From NCBI GenBank assembly GCA_964030785.1, contig OZ034969.1:58501-122500 (forward strand): DNA of 64,000 nt, given 5' to 3'. The notes below the pieces were generated by a model. That model did not search any database and had not been told where the DNA came from. It saw only the letters and a list, made by a program, of their open reading frames with translations. Shown piece after piece: positions 1 through 17,977 of this stretch (within the stretch, counting starts at the first letter, position 1; each line of letters begins with the position of its first letter). Source of the DNA: Siderastrea siderea. Lineage: Eukaryota; Cnidaria; Anthozoa; Scleractinia; Rhizangiidae. The translations under genes were made by a program, and so were the position numbers.

Positions 1-517
1 AATGTCGCCAACTTTGTCTTATCTCAGTGAATCTGGTAAGTCATTTATCAAAAAACATCACTCACAGGAACAGTTATTGAACTCTTCTCAACGTTAAATT
101 TCTCTGTGAAACAAGGAGGGAGTGCATCAACAACTGCTTGACAGCAAACATACTTTGCAAGCAATTTAGAACAAGGTGGTGGCAAGGTTCCTGCTCCATT
201 AGTTTTGAGAAAGGCAAAATTATGGAACGATTTGAAGGAACTGCTGGAGAAATGCTGGAGAGATCCTAGAGATGATCCTTGCTTGATGCACAAGCCCGCA
301 GAAAAGTACCCCGAATAAACGCTGGGGGTGTTTATTTTAAACTCCGCCCTGTAGACCCAGCATTTTTTAAAAAGGCATTTATTCCAGGTCCGGTGTTTAG
401 TCAAGAAAATATGGTATTTGCAAAAGTACAGAAAATAAAACCAGAGACCACAAACAAGTTGTCAGTGTTGGCATTATTCAGAACATTAGGCATGTATGTT
501 TGTTGCCATGCTCATAC
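1..517 (-). other. VPS4 last visible intron
   Basis: No exon is supported here. The final VPS4 exon pattern (the GAIEM..W segment and C-terminal helix) is not present in any frame, so this is read as intron. The open frames on both strands show no conserved motif. Confidence 0.6.
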
Positions 518-8948
<8,431 letters not shown>

Positions 8949-11183
8949 AGCTGCTATTGAAGCAAACTAGCCCAAGAAAACCCAGAAAAGACGATTGTAA
9001 TCCTGTGCGAGTTAGCAGGAACTAAAATGGCTGCCCAAACAAAATTTAGTTGGAAATCCGCTAGCCTTACTCCGTGGGCGCAAATCCGTCAACTTCCAAA
9101 AATACGCATTGCTTAGCAAATGACGTAGATGATGCCGCTGTCGATGACGTATTAATTATAAAGAGATGTAATGTTGGCTTCAGAGTAGCTTGAGTCAAGC
9201 GTATAGTAAATGAATAGGCCATAAAACGTTCTGTACTTTTCTTTGAGATTTCTTGTCGTGTTCCTTTACACTGGTATGGTTTCCTTCTAACTCTGGTGAA
9301 GACAATAAAAATTCTCTCATTGGGACTTTGTAAGAGGTGAGGTTTAATAGAGGCAGGAGCATATCGCGTAGGTGATAGGCTTCTGATAGAGGTGACCACT
9401 TTACAGTAAATAATAAGTGCAATTTTCGGCACTACAGTAAACACCCACATAAAGGAAACTCGGATAAAGAACCTCCAGGCTGAAAGTTGGCCGATAAAGT
9501 ACCTATAAAGACGGGGCCGCGCGGCGTATTTTAGGGGGGGGGGGGGGGGGGCTAACTCGATTGTTCAAGTGTGAAGGGAGGTAGGGACAGCCTCACACGA
9601 AAGCGTTCTCTTCTTAAGTAACTGGCAATACATCTAGAGCGGCCAAGTGTGATGAAAGCCAGTGTCAGTTTATACAGTCTCTACTCACAGTTTAAGACGA
9701 AGTCGGCAAGGTGTGAACCTCGTGTCCTAACTGCTTAATGCCTTAGGTGTCATCGTTAGAACTGAGGGAAAGAGATCTTTCGGCAGCTATCCAAGATGCA
9801 AAGTTTACATGTCCGTAATGCCCGGGCCAGACAAGAACGGGAGTTAACAAAAGTTCAAACTCTTTAGAGCAGAAAAGAATCAATGACAGTTCACGCAGAG
9901 TCAGAGGCCAAAAAAGAGCGAGAGTTTCAACTTCCGTCGATCCAAGTGAATTAAAAGCTGAGCAGGTTCAAACTCTTCGAGAGTCCTCTGGAGCGCACGT
10001 GAGTTTCAACTAATCAGGCCAAATAATTGCAAGGTGATTTGAAAACACTTGGAGCTAGAGTATTCCGTTCCTGTTTGGTCCATATGAAAATTAGAACAGA
10101 GGAGCAGAGGAAAACTGTAAACTGGTTAACCCTGAAACTAATGAATTTTCCAACTTTTGCATTTTTTTTTTGATGGTACCAAAAAGTAGGGGGGGGGGGG
10201 AAGCCCCTGAGCCCACCCCTCGTGCGGTCCCTGTAAGAACCAATTTAGCCTCACAAATGAAGCCGGTTCTTATACGAAAAATTACTAAAGATTAGACATC
10301 ACTGGGGCAGATCCAAGTATGTGAGCTGGACCATTACCAACACACAATGTGTATTTCAGAAAATATCAACACATGATTTCATTTATTGATTATACAGAAG
10401 TCAGTTGATTTATTATAGTGTTTAATGTGACAATTAGATCTGTCAGAGTCAATCATTCACTGATTAAAGCAAATTTTCAACAGATACTGTACAACATTTC
10501 CAGAAACAATTTTAAGAACCTCTTAAGAAATGCACACTTGAGGTATAGAAAAAACTACTGAATGCAATCGCGTTGCTCTTGTGCGTTCACCTCAATTGTG
10601 GGTTATGCATCTCAGACGATTTAATTTCTGAGTCCAGTTTGATTTTTTTTTATCTGCTCTTTAAGCTCCCGGATTGAGGTTGAAAATTTTTTCATACGAC
10701 ATTTTTAAAACCTTCCTAGTCTTCTTTCATTCTTGCACCTGTGCCTTTCAGAGAAAGGACTAACCGGAAGATCCTACTTACTGTGTCGGAGGTTTTTTTT
10801 CCCGAAATCACTAAAGCAAAACAAAAGAGCAATATAAAGCCACGAGTCGTGAGCAGCGTGAATCGAGATGAGTGATAGGAAGGATAATTATCCAGTGTAC
10901 CGATTGTGTTGTATCATTGATTGAGAAAAATGGGTCAGAAAATCAACTTTAATACGTCTGTTTTCAGAATTTCTACCTGAGTCAGTGCTTTCACGAAAGT
11001 GAAGAGCAAAACAAAGTTGTAGCAAGTATTCTAGTCTCTGGTTTGTTTATTAATTTATTAATTCCAACTTTTTCGAATCTCAGTTTAATCACCATTGATT
11101 TGCAACTTAATTTAATTACTAGCAAAAATTAACCGTTCATGGATTTAGTCTTCGTTGGACTAAACTCGAGGTCCACTGACAAA
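8949..11183. other. Intergenic, VPS4 upstream region
   Basis: This holds the VPS4 promoter side and unassigned sequence. Two long G runs (about 9534-9551 and 10189-10200) stand out; each may be a sequencing or assembly weak point. The 127-codon frame at 9067-9450 has no recognisable motif and overlaps another frame, so it is not called as a gene. No clear RNA gene or transposon end is visible. Confidence 0.5.
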
Positions 11184-12735
11184 TCATTGCACCAAGATGT
11201 ACCCCATGGCCTTAATGTGTTTGTCGCCATTATCTGATGTGGCCTCTGCTTCGTTTCCACACGTGTTGGAGTCATCAGGAGATCCTCCAGTACCAAACCC
11301 GATTCTAGAGTCTGGAGAGTTGCAATCCTTTTCATTGTTGCCGAGGATTCCGATTCTTGCTTTAACTTTGTAAGGGGAAACGCGGCCACCTTGAGCGTTG
11401 AACCCTTCCCTGTTACAATTGAGCTGCAAAGATGCCTGAGATCCGATCAGTATTTTTCAGGTGTTACGACCCAGTGAGGTGGCGCGGTATTTTCCATCAG
11501 CAATCAGCGAATACAAAGGGAAGGCGTGCTTGTGGATGACGATAGACTTAAACTGGTGTCCAATCTCCATAGCGAGACAGATCTTGTCGAAGGGCGTTTT
11601 CCAATAGGTCGGCAACTTAGTCTCGTGAGTGTCAAGTCCAGTCTTCCCTCCAGGTAGGTTGAAGTTAATCTTATTACTCCAGAGTTTGGAATTGTAGTGA
11701 AACGTCCTCTGGAAATGAATTAACACCTCTGTTAATTAAACAGCACAACAAACTACGCAGATTTTAAGTGTTCTTTTCCACTCTTTACACAAAAACAAGT
11801 AAAAATCACAAGCCAGCAACAAACAAAATATCTCGATAATTTTCCATTACATTCTCTGATGCACCCTTTGTTATGCATTTAACCTTTTGACTTCTGTGCC
11901 CGACAAAAAAGGTTAGTCGGTGTAGCCGGAGTTCAGACATCATTAGAGCGGCTACTGGTGCCTTCACGTCATTTATTAGAATTGCTACAAGTCGACCTTT
12001 ATAGTCCTTTTGGTAATGTTATAAACGACTTATAAAAAGTCTGATTGGTTCTCAATTATTTTAACTTTATTCAAACAGCGACAGGGGCATTATCGAGTCT
12101 AAGTGGTGTCACGTGTTCAGCATGGAATTTTCCGCCGTCATTTATCAGACGTTGTTTACTGGCGCCTTGAGGGTTTGAATAAAAGACCTAGCCTGCGTGC
12201 AGACGTCTCCTATTTCCTTCCACCCGCGGAAAAGAGACGTCTGCGAAACGGCGTCGCTAATCGTGTTGCAGTATCCAGTAGCCAGTATGAGGCAAACCGA
12301 GGCACTTGCCTCAGTCATTGTTTTCGTTTTCTCAGTCCGTGATTTTTTTTCGTTAAACACCCTAAATACCCAGGAAGAGAATTTAACCATGGACATTGCC
12401 TCAGTCATATTTTTTCTGGCTACGGCCCTGTTATTGTTTATACCTGAAAGGTTAGAAGGTTTTCCCTGCATCAGTTCTATCAAGGTGTCCAGCTTTTTGG
12501 ATAACTTGTCGACTTTTGCATCAAGTGTCTTAATAGCCTCATGAGTTTTAGCGTCTTGTCCAAGGTACTGCACGTTACAATGGTTACACACCACTGTGCC
12601 ATCCCCGTTTTTGGCAGGAGCTACAGCTGTGTTGTTTGGAATTTTCCCGCCACTCACCAAGCATGTTGCAAATAAGAGCGAAAAAGCGGCAAAAAACGAC
12701 ATGGTGACCGCAAAGCAGAACGGCATCGTGTGCAT
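11184..12735 (-). pseudogene. Secreted lectin-like protein resembling coral skeletal matrix USOMP5 family, probably broken
   Basis: Exon 1 (12444-12735) starts at the ATG reading MHTMPFCFAV and encodes a hydrophobic signal peptide, a Cys pair (CNHC) and a heptad-like helix. It ends at a good donor (TTTCAG/GTATAA). A second coding block (11184-11708) has an acceptor TTTCCAG and encodes the C-terminal half of a fibrinogen-related/lectin-like domain ending in HIKAMGYILVQ. From memory, this closely matches coral proteins called uncharacterized skeletal organic matrix protein 5. Two defects are visible. An in-frame TGA at 11457-11459 follows SLGRNT, where relatives have Trp. The exon phases (1 and 0) do not join, and no TDGGGW-type middle exon is found between the blocks. 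It may be a recent pseudogene; a sequence error at the TGA together with a missed exon is the alternative. Confidence 0.6.
12150..12330. repeat. Possible small inverted-repeat element in intron
   Basis: AGACGTCTC at about 12200 and GAGACGTCT at about 12233 are inverted copies within GC-rich sequence unlike its AT-rich surroundings. It explains the artificial C-terminal extension of the signal-peptide frame. The ends are not defined. Confidence 0.35.
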
Positions 12736-14103
12736 GAAACTACGCACTGTAAAACTGTATGAAAGCGGTTCAACAGCTGCGTCTTAAGTTCTTTGCATTT
12801 ATTGAATGTTGGCTTATGCTGAGGACTTATTTTAAAAAAATTTGTCTCAAGACAACTGAGTTGAACAATTGATAGGATCTTTAAGTCGATTTAAGGAAGT
12901 CGACCCAGTGCCGTTAGTGTCAGCTGGATGCTTGCATGTATACACGCACGACTCTGCAAATCTCGCGTGGTTTGTTCAAATGAAACTGCCAGCGCTTGCC
13001 ACCTCGTCGTTTAGTCTATCGAACAAATTGGCTTTTATTTTGGCAAGTTTAGCTGAAGAAAAATGCCTAAAAAATAGCTAGTCGTGTGCATGACTCTTGG
13101 TGCAGACAACAAGAGGCCTCTTCAGTATCGATATAGCTATGTACTTTATATACATTACAGTTAACTGCCTTACGATTAGTGAACAACATTCCTGCACGTA
13201 ACCCGTCTATTCTGCAGTGACTCTACATCAGCCTTTGAACTGGTTCCTTAGATAGTGGAAAAGGCGCAAAAGAAATCAGCGAGTGGTAAGAGTGGATCGA
13301 GACTTTGAAGGGATGAGCAGTGGATCGCTTGGCATGCCGATCAAGGACAGCTCACTCGACTTGCCGAGCAAGGGCGGCTCATAAAAATTGAAATAAAACT
13401 TTCTCTGGTTGAAATTTAAAAAAAAAATCTATGAGCCTTCGACAACCGTCCTGTTGTCTTCAACGGATAGAATAAAGCGACTATGTAAAATGAATATTTA
13501 AAAAGTAGAGAAATAATAAATGAGAAAGAATGTAAAGTAAGAATGCTAAAAGTGTAAAAGCTGATGTTTGCTTAAAAGAATGCGGTACTGATTGGGGAAC
13601 AGGCATGAGTTGTTGTCAGCGTCAACAGTTTTTGCAGTGTGCCAAGACTCAAGGGTCTTGTACCCTCATGTACATCAGTTCAGATCAGATTTTAAACTCC
13701 GATATAATGAAAAAAAAAAACAAAACAAAACAAAAAAACAAGAAAACTAAGAAACAAAATAGCAAAAATGAGTAAAATTAAATGGATAATAAAATTGCAG
13801 CACCAAATGAACATAGATAGTCTCCTTAGCCCCATCATTGCCGAGAACGCCAAAGTAGAAAGCCAAAAGGGCAAAATTTGCAAGAAAACATAATCGACAC
13901 TAGATCGCTACGAGACGTACGTGATATGCACGCAATCCTATACGTTTCCCAAAATGAGAGAACCGCAAAATTCTGTTAACGTGCTTTGAGTTTTGTTGCA
14001 AAACTTCGACCAGAACTAGTTTAACTTATAAATCGCTTAAATTGATGGTTTATTTGGATGAAAACCGAGTTGCACGAGCGCTACGATCGGCCGAATAAAA
14101 GGG
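12736..14103. other. Intergenic, no gene recognised
   Basis: AT-rich sequence with an A-rich tract near 13710-13770. No conserved frame, transposon end or RNA gene is apparent. Confidence 0.5.
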
Positions 14104-15230
14104 GTCCGTTCCTCTATTTTTGTTCCTTTGTTCCTATAATTGAATTAGGAACAAACCAGCTGTTCCTTTTCTGAAACAAAGGAACAGCTCTTAAACCGTA
14201 CAAAGGAACGAATTTTGCACTATTCGGAACAAAAAAATACTGATTAGGAACCAAAAGGCCCCTTGTAATAACAAAGGAACGCATTGTTCCTAATCTGGCA
14301 AATCAGTTGGGCCTTTCTTGAGTAATTAGGAACCTGAGTTCCTAATAATTTCATTCCTTTTCACATAAAGGGAACGTATTGTTCCCAATAATGAAATCTC
14401 ATCGGAACCATTGTTCCTATTAACAGGATTAAGGAACCAACAGTTCCTATATTACTTAGTTCCTATTTCCAGTTAAGTTCTCCTTTAAGGTAATTGGGAA
14501 CACCTGTTCCCATCTACTGAGCTTACATAGCTCAACAAGGAACTGTTTGTTCCTAATCGCATCCCGGTTAGGAACATTTCGTTCCCATGTCTTAATTGGA
14601 CCTAACAAAAGGGGAACGTGAAGTTCCTTTGTTTGGAAATTAGGAACGTGCAGTTCCCAAATAAAAAGGAATTAGGAACAAGGTGGCCCTAAATAAAAGG
14701 TCACGTTTTGTTCCTATATGAACAAATGGGATCATATTGTTCCTATAGTAATAGGAACATTTTGTTCCACTTCAACACAATTAAGAACAAAAAGTTCCTT
14801 TGGAACAAAACGGTCCTTTTCATTAAAGGAACGTTTTGTTCCTATATGAACAAATGGGATCATATTGTTCCTATAGTAATAGGAACATTTTGTTCCACTT
14901 CAACACAATTAAGAACAAAAAGTTCCTTTGGAACAAAACGGTCCTTTTCATTAAAGGAACGTTTTGTTCCTATATGAACAAATGGGATCATATTGTTCCT
15001 ATAGTAATGGGAACATTTTGTTCCACTTCAACACAATTAAGAACAAAAAGTTCCTTTCGAACAAAACGGTCCTTTTCATTAAAGGAACGTTTTGTTCCTA
15101 TATGAACAAATGGGATCATATTGTTCCTATAGTGATAGGAACATTTTGTTCCACTTCAACACAATTAAGAACAAAAAGTTCCTTTGGAACAAAACGGTCC
15201 TTTTCATTAAAGGAACATTAGGAACAAAGA
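14104..15230. repeat. Array of GTTCC / GGAAC inverted pairs
   Basis: Dozens of GTTCC words and their complement GGAAC alternate every 10-25 bp in AT-rich sequence, often as short palindromes such as GTTCC..(6-20)..GGAAC. The left part (14104-14703) is irregular and the right part is a regular 128-bp tandem. The density is far above background and stops just before the recombinase promoter. A protein-binding array (recombination, replication or promoter control) is the natural reading, but this is inference. Confidence 0.85.
14704..15215. repeat. Four tandem 128-bp units
   Basis: Near-identical units start at 14704, 14832, 14960 and 15088 (each CGTTTTGTTCCTATATGAAC). They differ by only a few bases, so amplification is recent or maintained. 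Open frames of 85-89 codons across them exist only because 128 is not a multiple of three and all frames lack stops; they are not genes. Confidence 0.95.
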
Positions 15231-15339
15231 AGTCCCATTTACTCGAAAGCAATTGGAGTGGGCACGTTTGAACAAGGTTAGTATATTTGCCTTGCTATTG
15301 GTCAATCGGGAGTTTCGTACTCTAGGGACACAAGGATCG

Positions 15340-15346
15340 TATAAAA
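15340..15346 (+). promoter_or_regulatory. TATA box of recombinase gene
   Basis: TATAAAA lies about 60 bp before the ATG at 15400, predicting a transcription start near 15370. It sits about 110 bp after the GTTCC array. It supports 15400 as the start because an out-of-frame ATG at 15365 would lie at or before the cap site. Confidence 0.6.
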
Positions 15347-15399
15347 CAACTGGCAGGTAAGTGTATGCTCATTTCTCACTGACTCTCCTCCCAAGAAAG

Positions 15400-17178
15400 A
15401 TGAGTAAAAAGTGCAAGCAAGTTGACTGGGCTAAAGTTGCAAATGCTTTGACCAAACCGAAAAGACTTCACTTGGAGAAAGATGAATCCGATGGTCTTTT
15501 TCACTGCCCAATACAGGCGTGCGATCACGATGGATTTGGGACTCAAAGAGGCTGCAGGAAACACGTAACTCGAAAACACCGTTGGTTCTTTTACTTTGAT
15601 CAGAAACCAAGCAATGCAGAAATTGAGGCTAGTCAAGTTAGCGACTGTAATGAAAGCCCAAAAAAATCCAAGCCCACCAGCGCGAGCAAACCGATTCCAA
15701 CCTTTGAACCATCGGGTGCAATCGCTAAAGAATTCCTTTCTTGGCTCACCGGGAGTGGCGGGGGCAAGAGCGATCGCAAAGCTCCGCAAATTGTCAGCAA
15801 AAGCCTTAAGTTTCTCAGATTTTGTTGTGAAGACGAAGACGAACTGACTTGGAAAAATGTCGACTATAGCTTATGCTCTCCTAACCTCCTCTTTAAATTT
15901 GCTGACATGATGCAGGACACGTGGAATCTTGGACATGCTGGACGTTTAGGATACCTGGACGCCATTGGGGAGCTAGTGCAATTCAGAAAAGTCAGCGAAG
16001 GATTGTCAGATACAGTGGCTAGGGGATTAACTGTTACCGAGACGTACTTGAAAAGAGTTCGGCGAACAGTGTCTAAGATGATGAGATTGCAGTGGACCAG
16101 CGATCTGGACATTGATGTTTTGGAATCCAAAGGTCACTGGGCATCACTCGACGAACTACTGGAAGTTGTGTCTCATTACCTGCCTCGATATGAAGAAGTG
16201 CTTAAGAAATGCAGGGACAATCCAGGTAGTGTTTGCTCGGGGGATTTGTCGTTTGCCACCAAATTTCTAGCCGTGTACTTGTTCATTAAGGTAAAGGGCT
16301 CCCGACCCATGACGTACCAGTACCTCACTGTTGACATGGTTCGTGCAGCGAAAACAAACGGGGGATTCATTGACCAGAAAATGTTTAAAACGGCAGGTAA
16401 ATACGGATTTGACTCCCTCCTTTTAACCGACACTTACATGAAAGTTTTGGATGGATATATACATCACATTCGCCCTCTGCAGAAACCAGTTTGCGACTAC
16501 GTACTCCTGACGAGAAACGGGGGACAGCACAACAAGCTTGGAGAGCTGATGAGTAAACTGGTTTTTGATGCCATTGGAAAATATGTTCACCCGACGCGCT
16601 ACCGCCAAATCGTCGAGACGGCAAGTTCCAACCAGCTCAGTGCAAAAGAACAAGACGCAGTTTCAGAGGATCAAAAACACAGCTCGGTCGTAGCAAGAGT
16701 GCATTATCAAAAGCAACGATCCAGAGAGGTCGCAACAAAGGCCCGCCAATGCTTGGATAAACTACATGGCGACAAGGGGACAAAGTTGGAAGAAGATGTA
16801 ATTTCAAGACTGTCAGACATCTCGTCCGCCTCCTCTCAAGAGCATGATGCGCACCATCTGTCCGGCGGTTCTACAGAAGAAGTCGAAAGTGCAGAGGAGG
16901 CGTTGCCACTAAAACGGGAATCCAATTTGGGTGAAATTCCAAGACTTACACGCCAGCGCGCTTTCAAAGTGGCGAACATCGGTCGTACATGCAATAGAAA
17001 AAAAGCCCTCTTGTTCACCCAGGACGAAGACAGGTATCTCAAGGCCGGTCTCAAAAGGTACGGCTATGGTCAGTGGACAGCCATTCTAAGGGATTCCGAA
17101 TTTCATTTCCAGAAAGGAAGGTCTTCTGACTCACTGAAGAAACGAGCGGCGGCCAAGTTTTGCAAAGACACGCGCTAG
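15400..17178 (+). CDS. Tyrosine recombinase with zinc finger and Myb-like domain
   Basis: Single-exon gene of 592 codons starting MSKKCKQVDW. Residues about 35-59 form a C2H2-like finger (C-x4-C-x13-H-x4-H). A Ser/Lys-rich linker follows, then an N-terminal core-binding-like helical region (about 105-285). The catalytic region has the tyrosine-recombinase signature: Arg302 in GSRPMTYQYLT, Lys330 or Lys334, HPTR (His397, Arg400), His427 in QKHSS and the candidate nucleophile Tyr436 in RVHYQK. Residues about 537-587 form a Myb/SANT-like domain (FTQDEDRYL..YGYGQW), with the spacing of telomere-factor-type Myb repeats. The family (Crypton-like) uses DNA strand exchange through a 3'-phosphotyrosine. 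All catalytic positions look present, so the enzyme may be active. The zinc finger and Myb domain suggest it binds specific sites, possibly the adjacent arrays. No polyadenylation signal is obvious before the next gene. Confidence 0.8.
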   Translation: MSKKCKQVDWAKVANALTKPKRLHLEKDESDGLFHCPIQACDHDGFGTQRGCRKHVTRKHRWFFYFDQKPSNAEIEASQVSDCNESPKKSKPTSASKPIPTFEPSGAIAKEFLSWLTGSGGGKSDRKAPQIVSKSLKFLRFCCEDEDELTWKNVDYSLCSPNLLFKFADMMQDTWNLGHAGRLGYLDAIGELVQFRKVSEGLSDTVARGLTVTETYLKRVRRTVSKMMRLQWTSDLDIDVLESKGHWASLDELLEVVSHYLPRYEEVLKKCRDNPGSVCSGDLSFATKFLAVYLFIKVKGSRPMTYQYLTVDMVRAAKTNGGFIDQKMFKTAGKYGFDSLLLTDTYMKVLDGYIHHIRPLQKPVCDYVLLTRNGGQHNKLGELMSKLVFDAIGKYVHPTRYRQIVETASSNQLSAKEQDAVSEDQKHSSVVARVHYQKQRSREVATKARQCLDKLHGDKGTKLEEDVISRLSDISSASSQEHDAHHLSGGSTEEVESAEEALPLKRESNLGEIPRLTRQRAFKVANIGRTCNRKKALLFTQDEDRYLKAGLKRYGYGQWTAILRDSEFHFQKGRSSDSLKKRAAAKFCKDTR

Positions 17179-17330
17179 CTAAAAACTTACTGCTACTATA
17201 GAACTGGAATTTCAAATGCCGCCCTGGGAACCGCGCCTGCTTGCTTATGTGCCAATCAAACAGGCCTTCTTTGCGTGTGTGTTTCCCAAAGCATTTCGGG
17301 ATGTTGCGTGTCACTATTTAGCGCGCAGAC

Positions 17331-17337
17331 TTTAAAA
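17331..17337 (+). promoter_or_regulatory. TATA-like box of cyclin-like gene
   Basis: TTTAAAA lies 42-48 bp before the ATG at 17379, predicting a start near 17362. It is weaker than the other two TATA boxes of the block. Confidence 0.4.
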
Positions 17338-17378
17338 GCCGGGCCTCTTTTCCTGCTGAACACACACCCGCTAAGATC

Positions 17379-17744
17379 ATGGAGACCATTGTAGATAAAC
17401 ATCCCGCTTTGTCGTTGCAAGACATCAAGTTTGCTGGAGAGTTTATTCATGGCATTTGCGAGCCATTTGGTTTTCCAAAATCGACGGCCATGTTGGCAGA
17501 AAGCCTTCTTTGGAGGCATTTAAACAGAACAACGCAAAGGCAAAGGGCTACTCTGAGGGAGCTCATCTTGGCATGCCTTTTCATAGCCATTAAACTAGAA
17601 AGCAGCGACATTGCAAGAAATTCCTTGTTTATGGACGTTATTGCAACACCGGTTTCGAGGGATGTCATCATAGAGGAAGAACTCCGTGTGCTAGAGTCAG
17701 TAAATTGGAGGCCATTAGAACACGCGGACATGATTGGTCTTTAG
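17379..17744 (+). CDS. Small cyclin-box protein
   Basis: This is a 121-residue single-exon frame with a genuine ATG. Its helical pattern matches one cyclin box: a helix-1-like region at about 14-30 (IKFAGEFIHGICEPFG), a helix with Leu-Trp-Arg (40-50), LILACLFIAIKLESSD with Lys72 at the conserved cyclin Lys position, and VIIEEELRVLESVNW with a Glu at 99-101 matching the conserved CDK-contact Glu. The length equals a single cyclin fold without the C-terminal second box or destruction sequences. In cyclins this surface binds and activates CDKs; whether this one does is inference. It lies 200 bp downstream of the recombinase gene on the same strand, and convergent with the helicase gene. A cyclin inside a mobile block suggests steering of the host cell cycle, or it could be a captured host exon. 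Confidence 0.65.
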   Translation: METIVDKHPALSLQDIKFAGEFIHGICEPFGFPKSTAMLAESLLWRHLNRTTQRQRATLRELILACLFIAIKLESSDIARNSLFMDVIATPVSRDVIIEEELRVLESVNWRPLEHADMIGL

Positions 17745-17836
17745 TGTAGGAACCCACATAGTGATGGACTACTAATGCCTATATTAGGGGCTTCGTGAAC
17801 AATTAAACGCAAGGCACAATTGAGCAAAACCTGTCA

Positions 17837-17842
17837 TTTATT
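17837..17842 (-). terminator. Polyadenylation signal for helicase gene
   Basis: AATAAA on the minus strand lies about 135 bp after the stop codon of the helicase gene. On the plus strand a variant AATTAAA sits near 17801 after the cyclin-like gene, so the convergent transcripts probably overlap slightly. Confidence 0.45.
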
Positions 17843-17977
17843 CATCAAATTAATTATATTGAATCACACTTAATTAATTTATACTTGCATCATGTATTTG
17901 GCTGCTTGACTGGATGTACATGTAATTGACATAGCAAATGTAGCAAATGTTAATACATGAATCGTCGTGGAACACGT

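Noticed and set aside
9067..9450. 127-codon frame near VPS4 promoter
   Set aside because: No motif, overlapped by another frame in the same DNA, no splice context.
12145..12443. C-terminal extension of the signal-peptide frame
   Set aside because: A strong donor at 12443 ends the exon and the extension runs through a repeat-like AGACGTCTC segment.
14708..15221. Repeated 85-89 codon frames in the 128-bp array
   Set aside because: They are shadows of a stop-poor tandem repeat and shift frame from unit to unit.
15361..15399. Upstream start of the recombinase
   Set aside because: The frame opens with GTG, lies at or before the predicted cap site, and the ATG at 15400 fits the TATA spacing.
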